Part shown: piece after piece, positions 27,301 through 38,265 of the stretch
Numbering within the stretch: the first letter of the stretch is position 1
How the letters are laid out: every line of letters starts with the position of its first letter
Assembly (NCBI GenBank): GCA_038380795.1
Contig: CM076259.1
Location: 60,779,938-60,843,937, forward strand
Direction: 5' to 3'
From: Pyrocephalus nanus
Lineage: Eukaryota > Chordata > Aves > Passeriformes > Tyrannidae
Length of the DNA: 64,000 bases
Made by a program: the position numbers and the translations under genes
The notes under the pieces: generated by a model
Databases searched by the model: none
Seen by the model: only the letters and a program-made list of their open reading frames with translations
Told to the model about the DNA's origin: nothing

Positions 27301-29153
27301 AACAAGTAGTAAATATAAAATGTAAATAAAATATAGATAAATCACAGTTACCAGGATCAGATGCCATGATTTTGAATCAAATTTGGCTCTCATTTTTGCA
27401 TAGTTAATAGGTTAAGTTTTGTGGATTTTTTTTCTCCTGTTGAGGCTGGGGTGGGGTGTGGAATCCTTCATCCAAAATTTAAGCAAGCTAAGTGTTGGTT
27501 ATGGATAAAGGAAATACTCATTAATGAAAGAAAGTCATAAATATCAGAAGCAGTGCAACAGCAGTTAAATACTGGTACTTTCTTGATGGAGCTGTGGCCC
27601 ACTGGGGAAAGTTTCCCTGAACAAAGACTGGACTGCAGTGGAAGCAGACAAAAACAATCATAGCTGCATAACACAGTACTACAAACTATGTATAAATTGT
27701 ACTTTTGTGTCCCAGTTCAATAATTTTGAGTATTATAATTAGTTTTAAGGGTCCGTAGGAGTCAGGGGAGGGACTAGAGCTGAAAAAATATGTAAAGAGG
27801 AGAGAAGTTGAAGAGATTAGTGATGTTTAAATTGAAGAAATAATCAGTATAAGAAAGTGTGGGAGAAGAACATAAATTGTATAAAGATAAAATAAGGGAA
27901 CCTTAGTTAACATACAGAAGCAAGAAGAATATTCAGTAGAAGACAGGCAATTAATTAAAATAGGATCTGAAATGCATCAGTAATTTTAAAAGCTAAAAGT
28001 TTGAGTAGCTAAGATATTCAATAGTGAGAATATCAAAACTATCTCTTTCCAAAAGATCAGTATCCCAAGGCTGCTGATGGTCACGTATGGATGCGTAGGA
28101 AAGGAGGAGAAGGTTAGATCACATAGGTGGTGCCTTTTCAAGCTTAAAGCAATGTGACATGCAGTTGAGCAGACACTGTTTCCATGTGCTTGTGTTTAAT
28201 AGCTTTGTTTGGGTTTTTATCTTATCTGTATATTTTTGTCATCCCACTTACGCTTTTGGCTTTCATGTTGTGGCAATGAGTGTCACGGTTGTGATTATGG
28301 TTTATGTGATGCAGTCTAGCTTTTCCATTTATTTATTATAAACCTGCTGCCTGATTTCATAATTTCATTGATTTCATTAACAAGAATACCCAGTTACATT
28401 AAGAAAAACAACTTTTTAAAGAGAAGGCCAGTCATGACACAAGGCTGCTTCTCTAAGTAAGGCTTTCTCTATTTATTCACTGGTGTCTTGTTCCCTGTAG
28501 GAGATACAGTATTTACTGCTTGACTATTGTCTGGTATAACAGCTTCTGTGGACAGCCAGTACGTTTCATCTTGGCCATGATTGATGTGTCCTTAGGGTGA
28601 ATAAAGTTGATTCCTGGATATTTCAAATATGGAGATAATACTTGGAATGAAACACTTGACCCACTGAATGCACAGCATTGCACACACTTTTCTGTAAATG
28701 CTAGTGCACAGCTTTCAAGGTGCATATCCTGGGACCAAGCCCTACCTCTCTAGAGCCCAGTGGTAGAATGCTTTTTGTCAAAACCTGCCTTCTGTCCCCA
28801 GACTTACACTCATGTAGTAACGAGGCAAATGCTGTGTTACCTTGCTTTGTAGGCAAAAGTTGGATGTGTGCTTGCTGGCCCCCGCCTTAGTTAATGTGTT
28901 TACATGCTGTAATGACCGCAGAACAGGTTGGTTTCTGAGGCCCAGAATATTAGCCAATCTCTCACTAACTCATAGGTGTAATGAAAGCAAAATCAGAGAC
29001 TTTCTGTAAAAATCACAGGAAGTTCTTTTTAATTAAAAATAGGAAACAGTTCCTGCTCGCTGGGCTTTGTGTTCCAAATGTGATCAAGGTTTTGCAGTGT
29101 GTATTGAGTATCCTAATCTTTACTCCTTTGTTGTTTGTTTGTTTTTTTTCTAG

Positions 29154-29267
29154 GAAAAGCTCTGCCTACCACATCACATCCTAGAAGAAAAGGGCTTGGT
29201 AAAAGTGAGCATAACAGTTCAAGCATTGCTAGATGTAACCACAGTGAAACAAGCTTTATTCACATGA
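29154..29267 (+). CDS. LRCH1: LRCH1 alternative last exon B: soluble CH ending
   Basis: A T-rich tract with TTCTAG acceptor precedes 37 codons and TGA, phase 0 relative to the exon at 12521. The peptide EKLCLPHHILEEKGLVKVSI then TVQALLDVTTVKQALFT resembles the exon A start: LC-P--IL is shared, then TV--LL. It therefore offers a second way to end the CH domain, without a membrane segment. It runs directly into a 2.4 kb 3' UTR. Confidence 0.93.
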   Translation, partial: EKLCLPHHILEEKGLVKVSITVQALLDVTTVKQALFT

Positions 29268-30143
29268 AACTACTCTCTGCTGTTACCAGCTCCACTGTGC
29301 CATGAAAGAATCTAAAAACTGCCCGTCTGTTCAAACTGCATTGAAAAAAAACCCCAGTACTCCAAGAGTATTCTTACACTTTTCATTGTAAAACTGTGTT
29401 TCAGACTGTACGTATGTGTCAAACTACAGAGCAGAAACTAAACAGAAACACTTTCTAGAGGAAGTTGGCGCTTCACTGCTTTTATAGCTCACTTTGTACA
29501 GTACTTACTAAAACAACCACCTCTCTGCCACTTAAAAATGTGTGGAGCACACAGCTGTCTTGCAGCAAGATACCTTGGTATTATTAAACTAAGAATCACT
29601 GTAATCATTTGGGGGGAGGGAGAAGGGGGAGTAAATCAGACTGCTACCACGTTAGGTTTTTCTGCAGTTGCGTCAGGCTATTGCCTTTTAAAAATATCCA
29701 GACATAAAATATTTATATAAATATTATTTATTAGTGAGTTGTTATTCATCCTTTGGATGCAGAATGTAAATTAGGAAACTGTATTTTATTACTGCTTTTT
29801 TTGTGGTTAAACACTTTATTTTAATATAAATACTTAGTTATTTTTTATTCTACTTGGTGTGCAGTAGCTCTAGATCTTCGTAAATTGTATTTTCTAACAA
29901 GCAAGATAAAAAAAAGTGAACAAAATAGGTGCTTTTATTAAAAGAAGAGCTAGCTGGAATGGAATTCTTTATTTCTTGATCTGTGGAACATTGGTAAAAA
30001 ATTGTCTGCATTCCATTGAGTTTCCTACATTCCAGTAGCACTTCTCCCCTCACTCCACTAAATCGGCTGAAACTGAAAGCACACCCATTTTATTTGTATA
30101 TAGATGTTTAAAAACAAAAAAAAGGAAATATGTAAACTTGAAC

Positions 30144-30149
30144 AATAAA
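30144..30149 (+). terminator. Candidate proximal polyadenylation signal, LRCH1
   Basis: Canonical AATAAA 877 bases after the exon B stop codon. It could give a shorter 3' UTR; use is inferred only. Confidence 0.4.
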
Positions 30150-31689
30150 TGTGAACAAATATTTTTGATTGCTTATTTTACTATGCACAAGACATTTAAC
30201 TTTTGCCACAACAAACTGAATGATGTGCATTAGGATCATGTGTCTTGAAATATAATTTTGCACTGTAACTTGATTTCTTTTAAGGACTACAGCACTACAG
30301 AACGAATACAAAACAATAGCACAAGACCATTAGCAAGATTTACCAGGTAGCCAAAAAATTAATTTGTTTTCTTCAGTGATTCCTTCAAGAGGAGATAAAA
30401 TGACTAAAATTGCCAAAGGCAGTCTCAAAGGTGGGATCTTCCAGATCTAACCCGCTGCTGGGTACAGTGCTTCTCCTTAAGAGTCTCCACAGAATTAAGC
30501 ACAATATTCTGTAGTCCATGTTTGCAGGATCAGACCTCTAATCCCATGTCAGCAATAGGAAATAAGGAAGGTTCTTCTCCTTTTTACCACTTCATGGTTT
30601 TTGAAGAGATTTTTAAAACCATAATTTATCATTAAGACATCACGCATTTTAGATCAAAAAGGTCCAGCACAGCGATTCTCACACTATCTGGAACATCCAT
30701 TTTTCATTCATACGAAAGGCCAGTGATGGGACCTGGGCAAGCAGGATGGGGAAGTTGCACGTGGTGAAAGGCGAGCAGGCAGGGGGCACACAGGCAGGTA
30801 GTTGGAAATGCAGAGTGGCAAAAAAAGAGGCAATGTGGTGGGAGGATTAAACATTTAAGCAAGAGCATGTGGAGAGAACTATCACGCAAAAACTTTTGGG
30901 AAGAATGATACACACTTGTCACTATCACCTATCCAGGCAATTTCACGCCTGTTCACAAACACTGCGTTCAAAGCCACCGCTGTTCCAATGGCAGATTTTT
31001 TTAATGGCTCACACGGTATTTGAGTGCAGACCATGCGCTTTGATACCACAAATTGCTGCCGTGCTGGTGGGTAGTGACAGCAACAAGTCAAGGAGGAAAG
31101 TGGGCTCGCAGAAAATGAGACATCCAGTATGCATGGATTATCCAGTTACTTCAACCAAAGCAAAAGCATTAATTTTATAGAGGGAACATTGACTTAAATT
31201 GTAATTTTGATTGGCAGCTAGCTTATTGTTTCCTTTAAAACGTACTGTGCACTTTAACACTAAATGAAAATGTATTTTAATATTTTACAGAGCTGCACAA
31301 ATATCTGTTTTGTCAAAAGCAAGAGCAATGTAAAGAAAATTAAGTTTTCAAGTCAGAGTTTATCAAATTTTAAAAGCATTCAAGGATTGAGTATAAAAAT
31401 AGGAATATTGATTTCTGCATCTTGAGGGATAAAATGCAGGTTTCCTGAGTATTTTTTTACAATGTATATATGTCAACATGAAGCTTTGTAATTATTATTT
31501 TGACAAATCTTGTTTTTTCATAATTAAAATTTTGGTTTTTTCTTCTGATAGTGTCTTTCAGTATTTGCTTGAAGTTGGCTGTAAATAAATAGCTCTAAAT
31601 ATTTTGTAATACAGCTTTTTTTATGCTGTCTTAACCTGTATGGCTAAAAAGAGATCCTTCATGAACCTTTGTACAATATTTATATGTGC

Positions 31690-31695
31690 AATAAA
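31690..31695 (+). terminator. Probable distal polyadenylation signal, LRCH1
   Basis: Canonical AATAAA in TGCAATAAAACATG, followed by GT-containing sequence. A further AATAAA lies about 100 bases upstream at 31584. Sequence beyond about 31.8 kb loses the AU-rich UTR character. Confidence 0.65.
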
Positions 31696-31712
31696 ACATG
31701 CATGGCAAATCT

Positions 31713-33630
31713 ATAATATCCTACGCAGTGAACATAATGTATATAGAAAATCTTTACTGTAGTTACAATTAAACTCTATTATTTGCAGAAAGCCTTTAAT
31801 GACTATTCGTGTGATTGACGGTTTCTTGTGAGAGATGGTATTTGGAGAGCTTAACACTGGGAGTGATGGGTTTGGGATGGAAAATAAATGAATTTTGCAG
31901 CTAAACTAGGAAGAGGATCGAGCTGGTAACTGTTGGGTAACTGCAAATGTGGTTCCTGTACCTTTGCTGCTTGTTAAGGTCTCCTGCCAGTCCTTTAGTG
32001 ACAGTGAATTATCTGCCCTCTGCTTCTAGAGCTGGGTGGGCTCAGGGAGACTCCTCTTTCCGTTTGTTCCTGCTCACATTGATGTATAACAGAGTCGTTC
32101 ATTTTACTGCTCCCACTTCTCTGCACAGGGCAGTTCTTTCTCCTCCTTCCCCTCCTCCTGAAATGCAGAGATTGTTCTGCAGAGTTCTGCCTTAGCAAAC
32201 AAAATGTGGCAATTCCATTATTCTTCTGAATCCGAGCAATAATGCAGTAACAGCTTCAGACCTGGGGATAACCCAGTGCACCAGCGCTGTGCTGAGCTGC
32301 TTTGTGCTGCCCCTGTCTGCAGAAACAAGTAGTAGGTACTGCTGCTTGTAGGTAGGACACGTAGACAGCCTTCTCTTTCCCATGCGGGTCTCTGAAGTCT
32401 CCCAAGTACAGATTGTGTTACATTCTCATTTCTCTAATGAAGTATCTTAACCAGGTAACTTCATAGCTGTATTTTTCCACATTTGCTAGCCGATTTGGGA
32501 AGGACTCTTTGTGCAATAATCTCCTTTTGGAGAATTCTTGCAGTGCATACAGTTGCATATTCCCAGCCTTAAGAGCTCACCTCACAAATAAGTAGATGCA
32601 ATATTGATAAAATACATAATTTAGCCTGTCACCAGCACAGAAATGTAAGTTCCCAGCATCGGCCTCCCTGTAGTCCAGAATGTAGCAGGGGCCAGAGATA
32701 CAGAAGAACATTCAGCATTGCTTAAAAAAGGCAGATGATCCTACATCTATCCTACTATTTCCTCTGGCAAGAGCGAGTCAAGGTTTGAGCAATGATTCAG
32801 GTCATACTGAACAATGAAAAAGCAGAGGTTACAACTGATTACTTGGACATCATAAACAGCTCACTGGAACAATTTATGTTCTTGTCCAAGGTAGCTGGCA
32901 GAATTATACCACTGGGAACTATTTTAGATCTACAACTGTCAGGCCTAAATTCTGCTATCTTTTGTACAATAAGCACACTCAGCTTTCAACAATGAGATAT
33001 TAGATTTAACGGGACCAAGAGGGAACTACTAAATAGATCTGAAAAAAGCAATTCCTGTCTAGATGATCTAAGAAACACAGCATAAGCCTTTCCCACTCTG
33101 CAATAATCAAAGGAATGGAGAAAATAACCCTCTTTTACTACAGGCTGCTGCTTTCATGTGTTTTTTAAGAGGTCTTTTTTAAGTATCATCCATAATACTC
33201 CAGATCATCTGTTTGATGTTAATAGTGCACAGGACAGTAAACCACTGTGCACAGAAAGCTTCTGCCTGTATTCTCCCCCAGACTTTGTCCTTGGAATGTA
33301 TTGAGACAGGCCAAGGAAAAATACACCTATCACTTCCGATTAATTAAGTAGCTTGATTAATCGTGCCACTAATGACTTCCTTTACCATTAAGGGATGAGG
33401 TGAACCCCAGTAGTTAATTAGCTGAAGGGACACCCTGTTATTATTCATAGCCTGCACAGTTGCACCAGAAACTGTCTTGAGGTCCCAGCTACATTCCTGC
33501 ACTCACAGCGTGAAACTGACTCCTCCGCTGAACTCCATTTTCACCCAGAATGCAGCATGCACCTTCATGGTGTTCAGAGAGTCTTCCAAGCATGGAAGAA
33601 CATTCCAAATACTTACTCTAAAGCACACAC
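31713..33630. other. Tail-to-tail spacer between LRCH1 and ESD
   Basis: About 1.9 kb between the last LRCH1 polyadenylation signal and the ESD polyadenylation signal. No gene, RNA or clear repeat was recognised. Confidence 0.7.
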
Positions 33631-33648
33631 ATCAAATTAAGTGGGACT

Positions 33649-33654
33649 TTTATT
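33649..33654 (-). terminator. ESD polyadenylation signal
   Basis: AATAAA on the - strand (TTTATT on +), about 120 bases after the ESD stop codon. It is followed on the - strand by GATGTGTGTGCTTT, a typical GU-rich downstream element. Together these predict a short 3' UTR of roughly 140 bases. Confidence 0.8.
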
Positions 33655-33771
33655 TTTCTTAGCAGTACATCAGAAGAGTTCTGTTTTACAGAACTTCAGC
33701 AAATGATTTTTGTTTAGTTCACCTCTATCCCTTGATTCATGTTGGGCAGGCAACACTCACATCCAAGTGGT

Positions 33772-33852
33772 TCAGGCACTGAGGTATTTTGCATGGTGTT
33801 TGATGTGATCATTAATAAATGTAGCAATGAAAAAATAGCTGTGATCGTAACC
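33772..33852 (-). CDS. ESD: ESD coding exon 8 (last)
   Basis: The acceptor TTTTCCAG precedes 26 codons and [23 protein letters not shown] then AKYLSA. It carries the catalytic His260 in GYDH. It joins the previous exon in phase 0, provided the GC donor at 34881 is used; this gives residues 257-282. Confidence 0.97.
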   Translation of the reverse strand, partial: GYDHSYFFIATFINDHIKHHAKYLSA

Positions 33853-34881
33853 CTGGAAAAGAACAACAACAAAGAAATCAGCAAACAACATAAGGTTTGT
33901 AATAAAGAAATCATGCTAAGCTCTCCTATGGGAAAGGTAATGGCTCTTCTGGTTTGAAGCATTTTAAGAAATACCTGGATTATATCTAAAAATAGTAAAG
34001 AACATCCAACAGGTTAAGTATATATGAACACTAGGAAGCTAAACAAACAAACAACCTTAACCTGCCCAAATCTAGGCCATTAAGCTAGAGAGGGGTAACA
34101 GCAAGTGTCTGGCACTGTCCTACTGGAAAAACACAGTGCATAAGGAAAACATAGCCTGGGTCTGAATTACCACTCCATCCACACTGCTAAAATGATGTCA
34201 ACCTCTGAACTACTCCCCTTCATCAGCACTAACTGAAGGTGCAGGATTTATGATAAGAGAGGAAAATCCCTCACTCTCCAGACCTGGGCCCCTCACTGGG
34301 TATGGCTGGAAGTTTTCAGTGGCTTGCAAAGACTCCATTGCTCTCAGAACAGTGTTGTTCTGGGTCACTGCACTATAGGAAAAAGCAATCCTTCCACCTA
34401 GGTCCTTAATTGATTTTAAGATTTTAAGCAGTTCCACCCCTTTCCTGATTTACACAGACACATGCAAACTAAATCATCACAAAGCTTTATGTTGAGCACA
34501 ATACACACAGCACAGAGAAGGGATCCTGCAAAAGGCCATCTGTCACTTTGCTTGTACAGTGACTGTGATACTTAATAAAAATGATTAATGCTGTGTCTTC
34601 AGCCAAGCACTGGCAGCTCGAGTCACCAGCAAGGGATCGGCCTGTCCAAACTGGAATTGTGACGGCACCTAGTGGTGAAGTGTATCTGAATCCGGTGGAT
34701 ACTGCATCCCTTGATGGCCAGTACAACAAAAAGTGTCACTTCCCACCCTCTTCCTCACTTGGCCAGGGACAAGAGTGAGAGCATGTCCCATTAACAAGAC
34801 ACTCTCTTCACTGCCTGCTGCATAGATCCCAAAAATCACAAAGCAAGAACCCAATGTTCAAGGGCTGCAGAAGCAACTTGC
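33853..34881 (-). other. ESD last intron, GC-AG type
   Basis: 1.0 kb intron with 5' end GCAAGT (after CTGCAGCAG) and 3' end TTTTCCAG. It is more GC-rich than most of the window. Both strands have ORFs of 60-80 codons near 34487-34778, but none matches a family I recognise. Confidence 0.85.
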
Positions 34882-35049
34882 CTGCTGCAGTCTGAAGACA
34901 ACTGGGATCTTCTGCTCTGTGCAGGCAGCGATGAAGTTATCAGGCAGTAACTGGCCCGCAGATAGGAACTGGTCATCTTTGCCCTGATCGATCAAGATGT
35001 CGAGGCGAGGGCCTGAGTAGGCCTTCACAAGCTGTGTAGCATCATATGC
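34882..35049 (-). CDS. ESD: ESD coding exon 7
   Basis: The acceptor ATTTTTGCAG precedes 56 codons, phase 0, residues 201-256. The peptide starts [20 protein letters not shown] and continues [19 protein letters not shown]. Asp226 of the catalytic triad is the second D of KDD. It ends VVFRLQQ and then GCAAGT, a GC donor in otherwise strong consensus. Reading through would give ASCFCSP and a stop, losing the catalytic His. Confidence 0.97.
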
Positions 35050-36738
35050 CTGCAAAAATAAAAGAGAAGCAACATCCAGTTAACGTATGTGCGACTGGGT
35101 CCATTTTGCTGACTGCAAGAAAAGAATGGCATGGAGAGGGTACTGGGCAGCACTGATCAGGACACCAAGTTACACTCCGGAAGAGGAAAAAACTAGGGAA
35201 ATTCAAAGAAATTGAAAATTAATACACATTTTAAAAAGGGCAAATTGTATGATCTACTTAATTTCCAAGTTGGCAGTTTGACCGAACAGAATCCAGCCCA
35301 GGAGAATCAGAAAACAGCAGTGTAATTGGTACTGATTCACACCCTTGTTCAGACACCAGATCCTGCTAAAGAAACTTGGTGTCTTGATGTAACTACTTTG
35401 GCACTACACATCATGAATTAAAGACTCTTAACATACATGTATCAAAATGTAATTGTGCATGGGGAACATGTTTCCTGTGAGGTCCTGTGATTTGTACATG
35501 TTCAAAATAAAAATTCCTTTAAAAAGGCAGCAAGTGTTTACAGCTGTGGAGAAGACTGGTCACCAACAAACAGCAAAAGCTGAAGTCCTGCACCAAGGCA
35601 TCAGAGCCATCCTTCCACGATGCTATCACATCTAAAAAAGACACTACAGTGGAAATGGGAGCTTGGGCTCAGCCAAGCATTGTGGCCATGGTATGATCTT
35701 GCACATATTTACATGGCAATCTTAAGCCAAAATACAGAGATCAGAGGTTGTATATCTGTGCCAAAGGCAGGTCCAAGTTTGTTTCTGATGACTGCTATTG
35801 ATCCAGAGGACTGGGTTTACAGAAGAACTCCAAGCAAGTTAAGGGGACAGAAAACAGGTTTTGTTTTGGGGTTTCTTCTGTTTTGTTTCACAGCAAATAC
35901 ATTACATTAAGTCTAATCAAGTTTAACTGGTGATTCTAAGTATACAAACTACTCTAACAGCAATTATAAAAGCAGCTAGCACTCTCCTTTTTTGTAGTGT
36001 TTTAATCAGGCCTGGATGTCTTCCTAGCAGGTACTTTAATCAAATTTCCAAGGGATTTAACTGCAGCTTGTCCTTATTTACAAGGAATCTGAGTACCTGG
36101 TCACAATGATCCCTTCATCTTAGTTCTAGAAATACAGTGCAATGTTTAAGCTGAGATTAGGAACACTGAACATCTGCCCAAATAATGTATCAGCATGCAG
36201 ACAAACAGTTTTGTATCTCAGACATTCATATATGACTACTTATATCTCAAAATTAAGGCCCAGGAGCTAAAACCTAACTTTGTCTAGTTTAATCCTGTTC
36301 TACATGATATGAATTTCCAAGTATTCAGTAGGCTCCTTTTACAGCTGCTTCTCATAGGCTGCTTCTGCAGATGCCATGAGGCTCATCAGTCTCTGAACAG
36401 TTTGCAGCAGGCTCTTTTCAGGCTACTACAAAAATGAACTGATCATAAATCAACACTCACAATTCTTCCTAGCACAGATTTTTAAGTCTTCGTAAACCAG
36501 AGAGGAATGTAGTCAATTTGATGAGAGATCTCTATCTCATTACATTATTATAAGCACCATCAGGGAACAGCAGATCACACTCATCAGAAATATACAATGC
36601 TTTTCCACACTTAGGGGTGTAGCAAAACAACAGCACCAACTCAAGGAAACCCCAGACTTTCATTCCAGACTCCTGCTGTGATATATTTACAGATCACTCA
36701 TTCATGTGTTACTAAAGAACTGCGGTTGCAACACATAC
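35050..36738 (-). other. ESD intron
   Basis: 1.7 kb intron with ordinary AT-rich sequence. No feature was recognised. Confidence 0.85.
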
Positions 36739-36837
36739 CTCCCATTTGCTTGTATCTGGTCCCAGATATCCACCAAGGGCTTTCTTCCCCCACTGACACT
36801 GAATTGGGTTGCAGATAGGAGCAAATGCTGATACAGA
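36739..36837 (-). CDS. ESD: ESD coding exon 6
   Basis: The acceptor TCTGTGCAG and donor GTATGT bound 33 codons, phase 0, residues 168-200: [20 protein letters not shown] then [22 protein letters not shown] is a family-conserved strand and loop near the active site. The intron to the next upstream exon is only 171 bases. Confidence 0.97.
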
Positions 36838-37008
36838 CTGCACAGAAAGAAAGCATGAAAAAATACTATGTAACAATGAACTCCTGCAACTGAAACTATT
36901 GATACATTTAATGATGTAACAGAACTCAGAATTATAGTGTCTTCTGTCAGATCTTCAGAAATCTATATAAGCATTAGTATACCTTATATAAGCTATACTG
37001 TATCTTAC

Positions 37009-37128
37009 TTTGTACTTTCCAGGATTCTTCAGAGCAAGAATAAGAGCTCCATGACCTCCCATGGAATGGCCAAAAATAGATATCCGTTCGGGGTCAGTTG
37101 GAAAATTGGCATTTATTAGTTTAGGCAG
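37009..37128 (-). CDS. ESD: ESD coding exon 5 (nucleophile)
   Basis: The acceptor TTTACAG and donor GTAAGA bound 40 codons, phase 0, residues 128-167. The exon contains [20 protein letters not shown], with the catalytic Ser149 in the GHSMG elbow, followed by [15 protein letters not shown]. Confidence 0.98.
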
Positions 37129-38140
37129 CTGTAAAGAAACAACAGTGTAATAAAAATGTTAAAGCAACTTGAGTGTGTTTAAGAAAAAAAAATAAAAAAT
37201 CACACAACTAATTAACTAACTAACCAACTAACTAACACATTTTAATGCCACGAAGCCACTGAAACCAAAAGCACATCTGTGTTCCAGTCTGACCTTAGTA
37301 ATCATGGCCTGAAACCAACCTGAACAGGACTGTAAAATCAAAAGGAAACAATTCAACCAATAATAAGTAACTCAAACTCTATAGAAATCTAACATAAACT
37401 TGTAACACAAGATGTGGGAATTTCCTAGGAGAAATTTCTTGATAGACATAAATATGCATGTGCTCCTGTAAGTAAGATCAGAATAGCGAATTTTTCTTGG
37501 GATACTGTTTTTTCCCCATATTGCCATTAACTTTGGTTTTAATGTAGACCACACAAAACATGTAAGGTTAGACTGGACACTCACCTTTCTAATATATATC
37601 TCAAGGATCCCCTTTTACACCCAGTTAAAGAACCACCTCCACATCCCCCTAAAGACAGCAAAACCAGTGTAAACAGGCAATAGAGCTGTAGTACTGGTGC
37701 AGTGGAATGCAGTGGGTTGTTTCACAAGCAGCAGAGCAGAGATTTTACAGGAGCAGAGAATGCACAGGTAACAAATTTAAGATTAGAAGCACAAGCCAAC
37801 CCTGTGGCATCTCCAACTGGAAAGCAGACTCAAGGAGTTCCTGCTCAAGTCCTGCCAGATGTTATCATGTCTGTGCTGTGGTTCTCTCTCTCTCTCTCCT
37901 CAGTTCTATGACAATATCTGTTTGGGGCAAGGCCTAACAACTGGATAAATCCAATCACTGAAACAATCAAGGATTCAAAAAGAAATAATACACTCTTTTT
38001 ATAACAGAAAAGCAAGAAAATTACAAACCACCCACAGGCTATAAAGATCACCTTAAGCAGGTTTTGGTGCTAGGAACAAAGAGTATGACAGAACCGTCAT
38101 ACCCCTTTATCTTACCCAGCAACAACAGGAGCAAAGTTAC
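37129..38140 (-). other. ESD intron
   Basis: 1.0 kb intron with a short TAAC/AACT tetranucleotide repeat at about 37206-37238. Nothing else was recognised. Confidence 0.85.
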
Positions 38141-38265
38141 CTCATCTTTTATGTAGGAATACATCCTGTAGTTTGTTTTCCAAGGATCTTCAGTGGCATC
38201 CACATAAAAACCAGCCCCGGTGCCAAAATCCCAGCTTTCATCTTCTCCTTCAATATTGCAGCCAC
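38141..38265 (-). CDS. ESD: ESD coding exon 4
   Basis: The acceptor CATGCCAG and donor GTAACT bound 125 bases. The split Arg codon from the previous exon is completed, then [40 protein letters not shown] and E follow, ending at residue 127. GEDESWDFG and [13 protein letters not shown] are ESD signature stretches. Confidence 0.98.

Larger units (their letters stand above)
20550..29153 (+). other. LRCH1 terminal intron / possible 3' UTR of exon A form
   Basis: This is intronic for transcripts using exon B. Part of it must be 3' UTR for transcripts ending with exon A. AATAAA occurs at 21943-21948 and 23936-23941. Also present are an old CORE-SINE (MIR-like) remnant, a CR1 3' fragment, a 41-bp tandem duplication and an A/C-only tract. 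No other exon was recognised. Confidence 0.7.
1..31712 (+). other. LRCH1: LRCH1 gene, 3' portion (locus span)
   Basis: Leucine-rich repeat and calponin-homology domain protein 1; the leucine-rich repeats lie upstream, outside the window. Seen here: six exons bounded by AG and GT sites that join in frame. They encode a linker rich in Glu and Arg, then a CH domain (IETRLK, DLGSALMDGVVLCHLVNH, PKLSMAKCRRNVENFL). This order and the WDLLGFCLFHILFIV-type tail are characteristic of the LRCH family. Known of the family: LRCH proteins are cortical or cytoskeleton-associated scaffolds, and LRCH1 has been tied to DOCK8 and cell migration; that role is inferred from homology. The first intron here is phase 1 and all later ones phase 0. 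Two alternative terminal exons lie at 20343 and 29154. LRCH2, LRCH3 and LRCH4 are paralogues, but the ESD and HTR2A neighbours fix the identity as LRCH1. Confidence 0.95.
29268..31712 (+). other. LRCH1: LRCH1 3' UTR (exon B form)
   Basis: AU-rich sequence after the TGA, with AU-rich elements (ATTTATATAAATATTATTTA near 29710). Two Pumilio-type sites match TGTANATA at 31463-31470 and 31580-31587. AATAAA signals lie at 30144-30149, 31584-31589 and 31690-31695. The 3' limit is inferred from the last signal. Confidence 0.75.

Noticed and set aside
30869..31180. 103-codon + strand ORF in the LRCH1 3' UTR.
   Set aside because: It lies after the stop codon in a UTR with no recognisable domain, and shorter frames overlap it on the other strand. 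Treated as chance.
34487..34778. ORFs on both strands in the ESD last intron.
   Set aside because: They are short, overlapping and without domain or splice support. The GC-richer composition explains the open frames.
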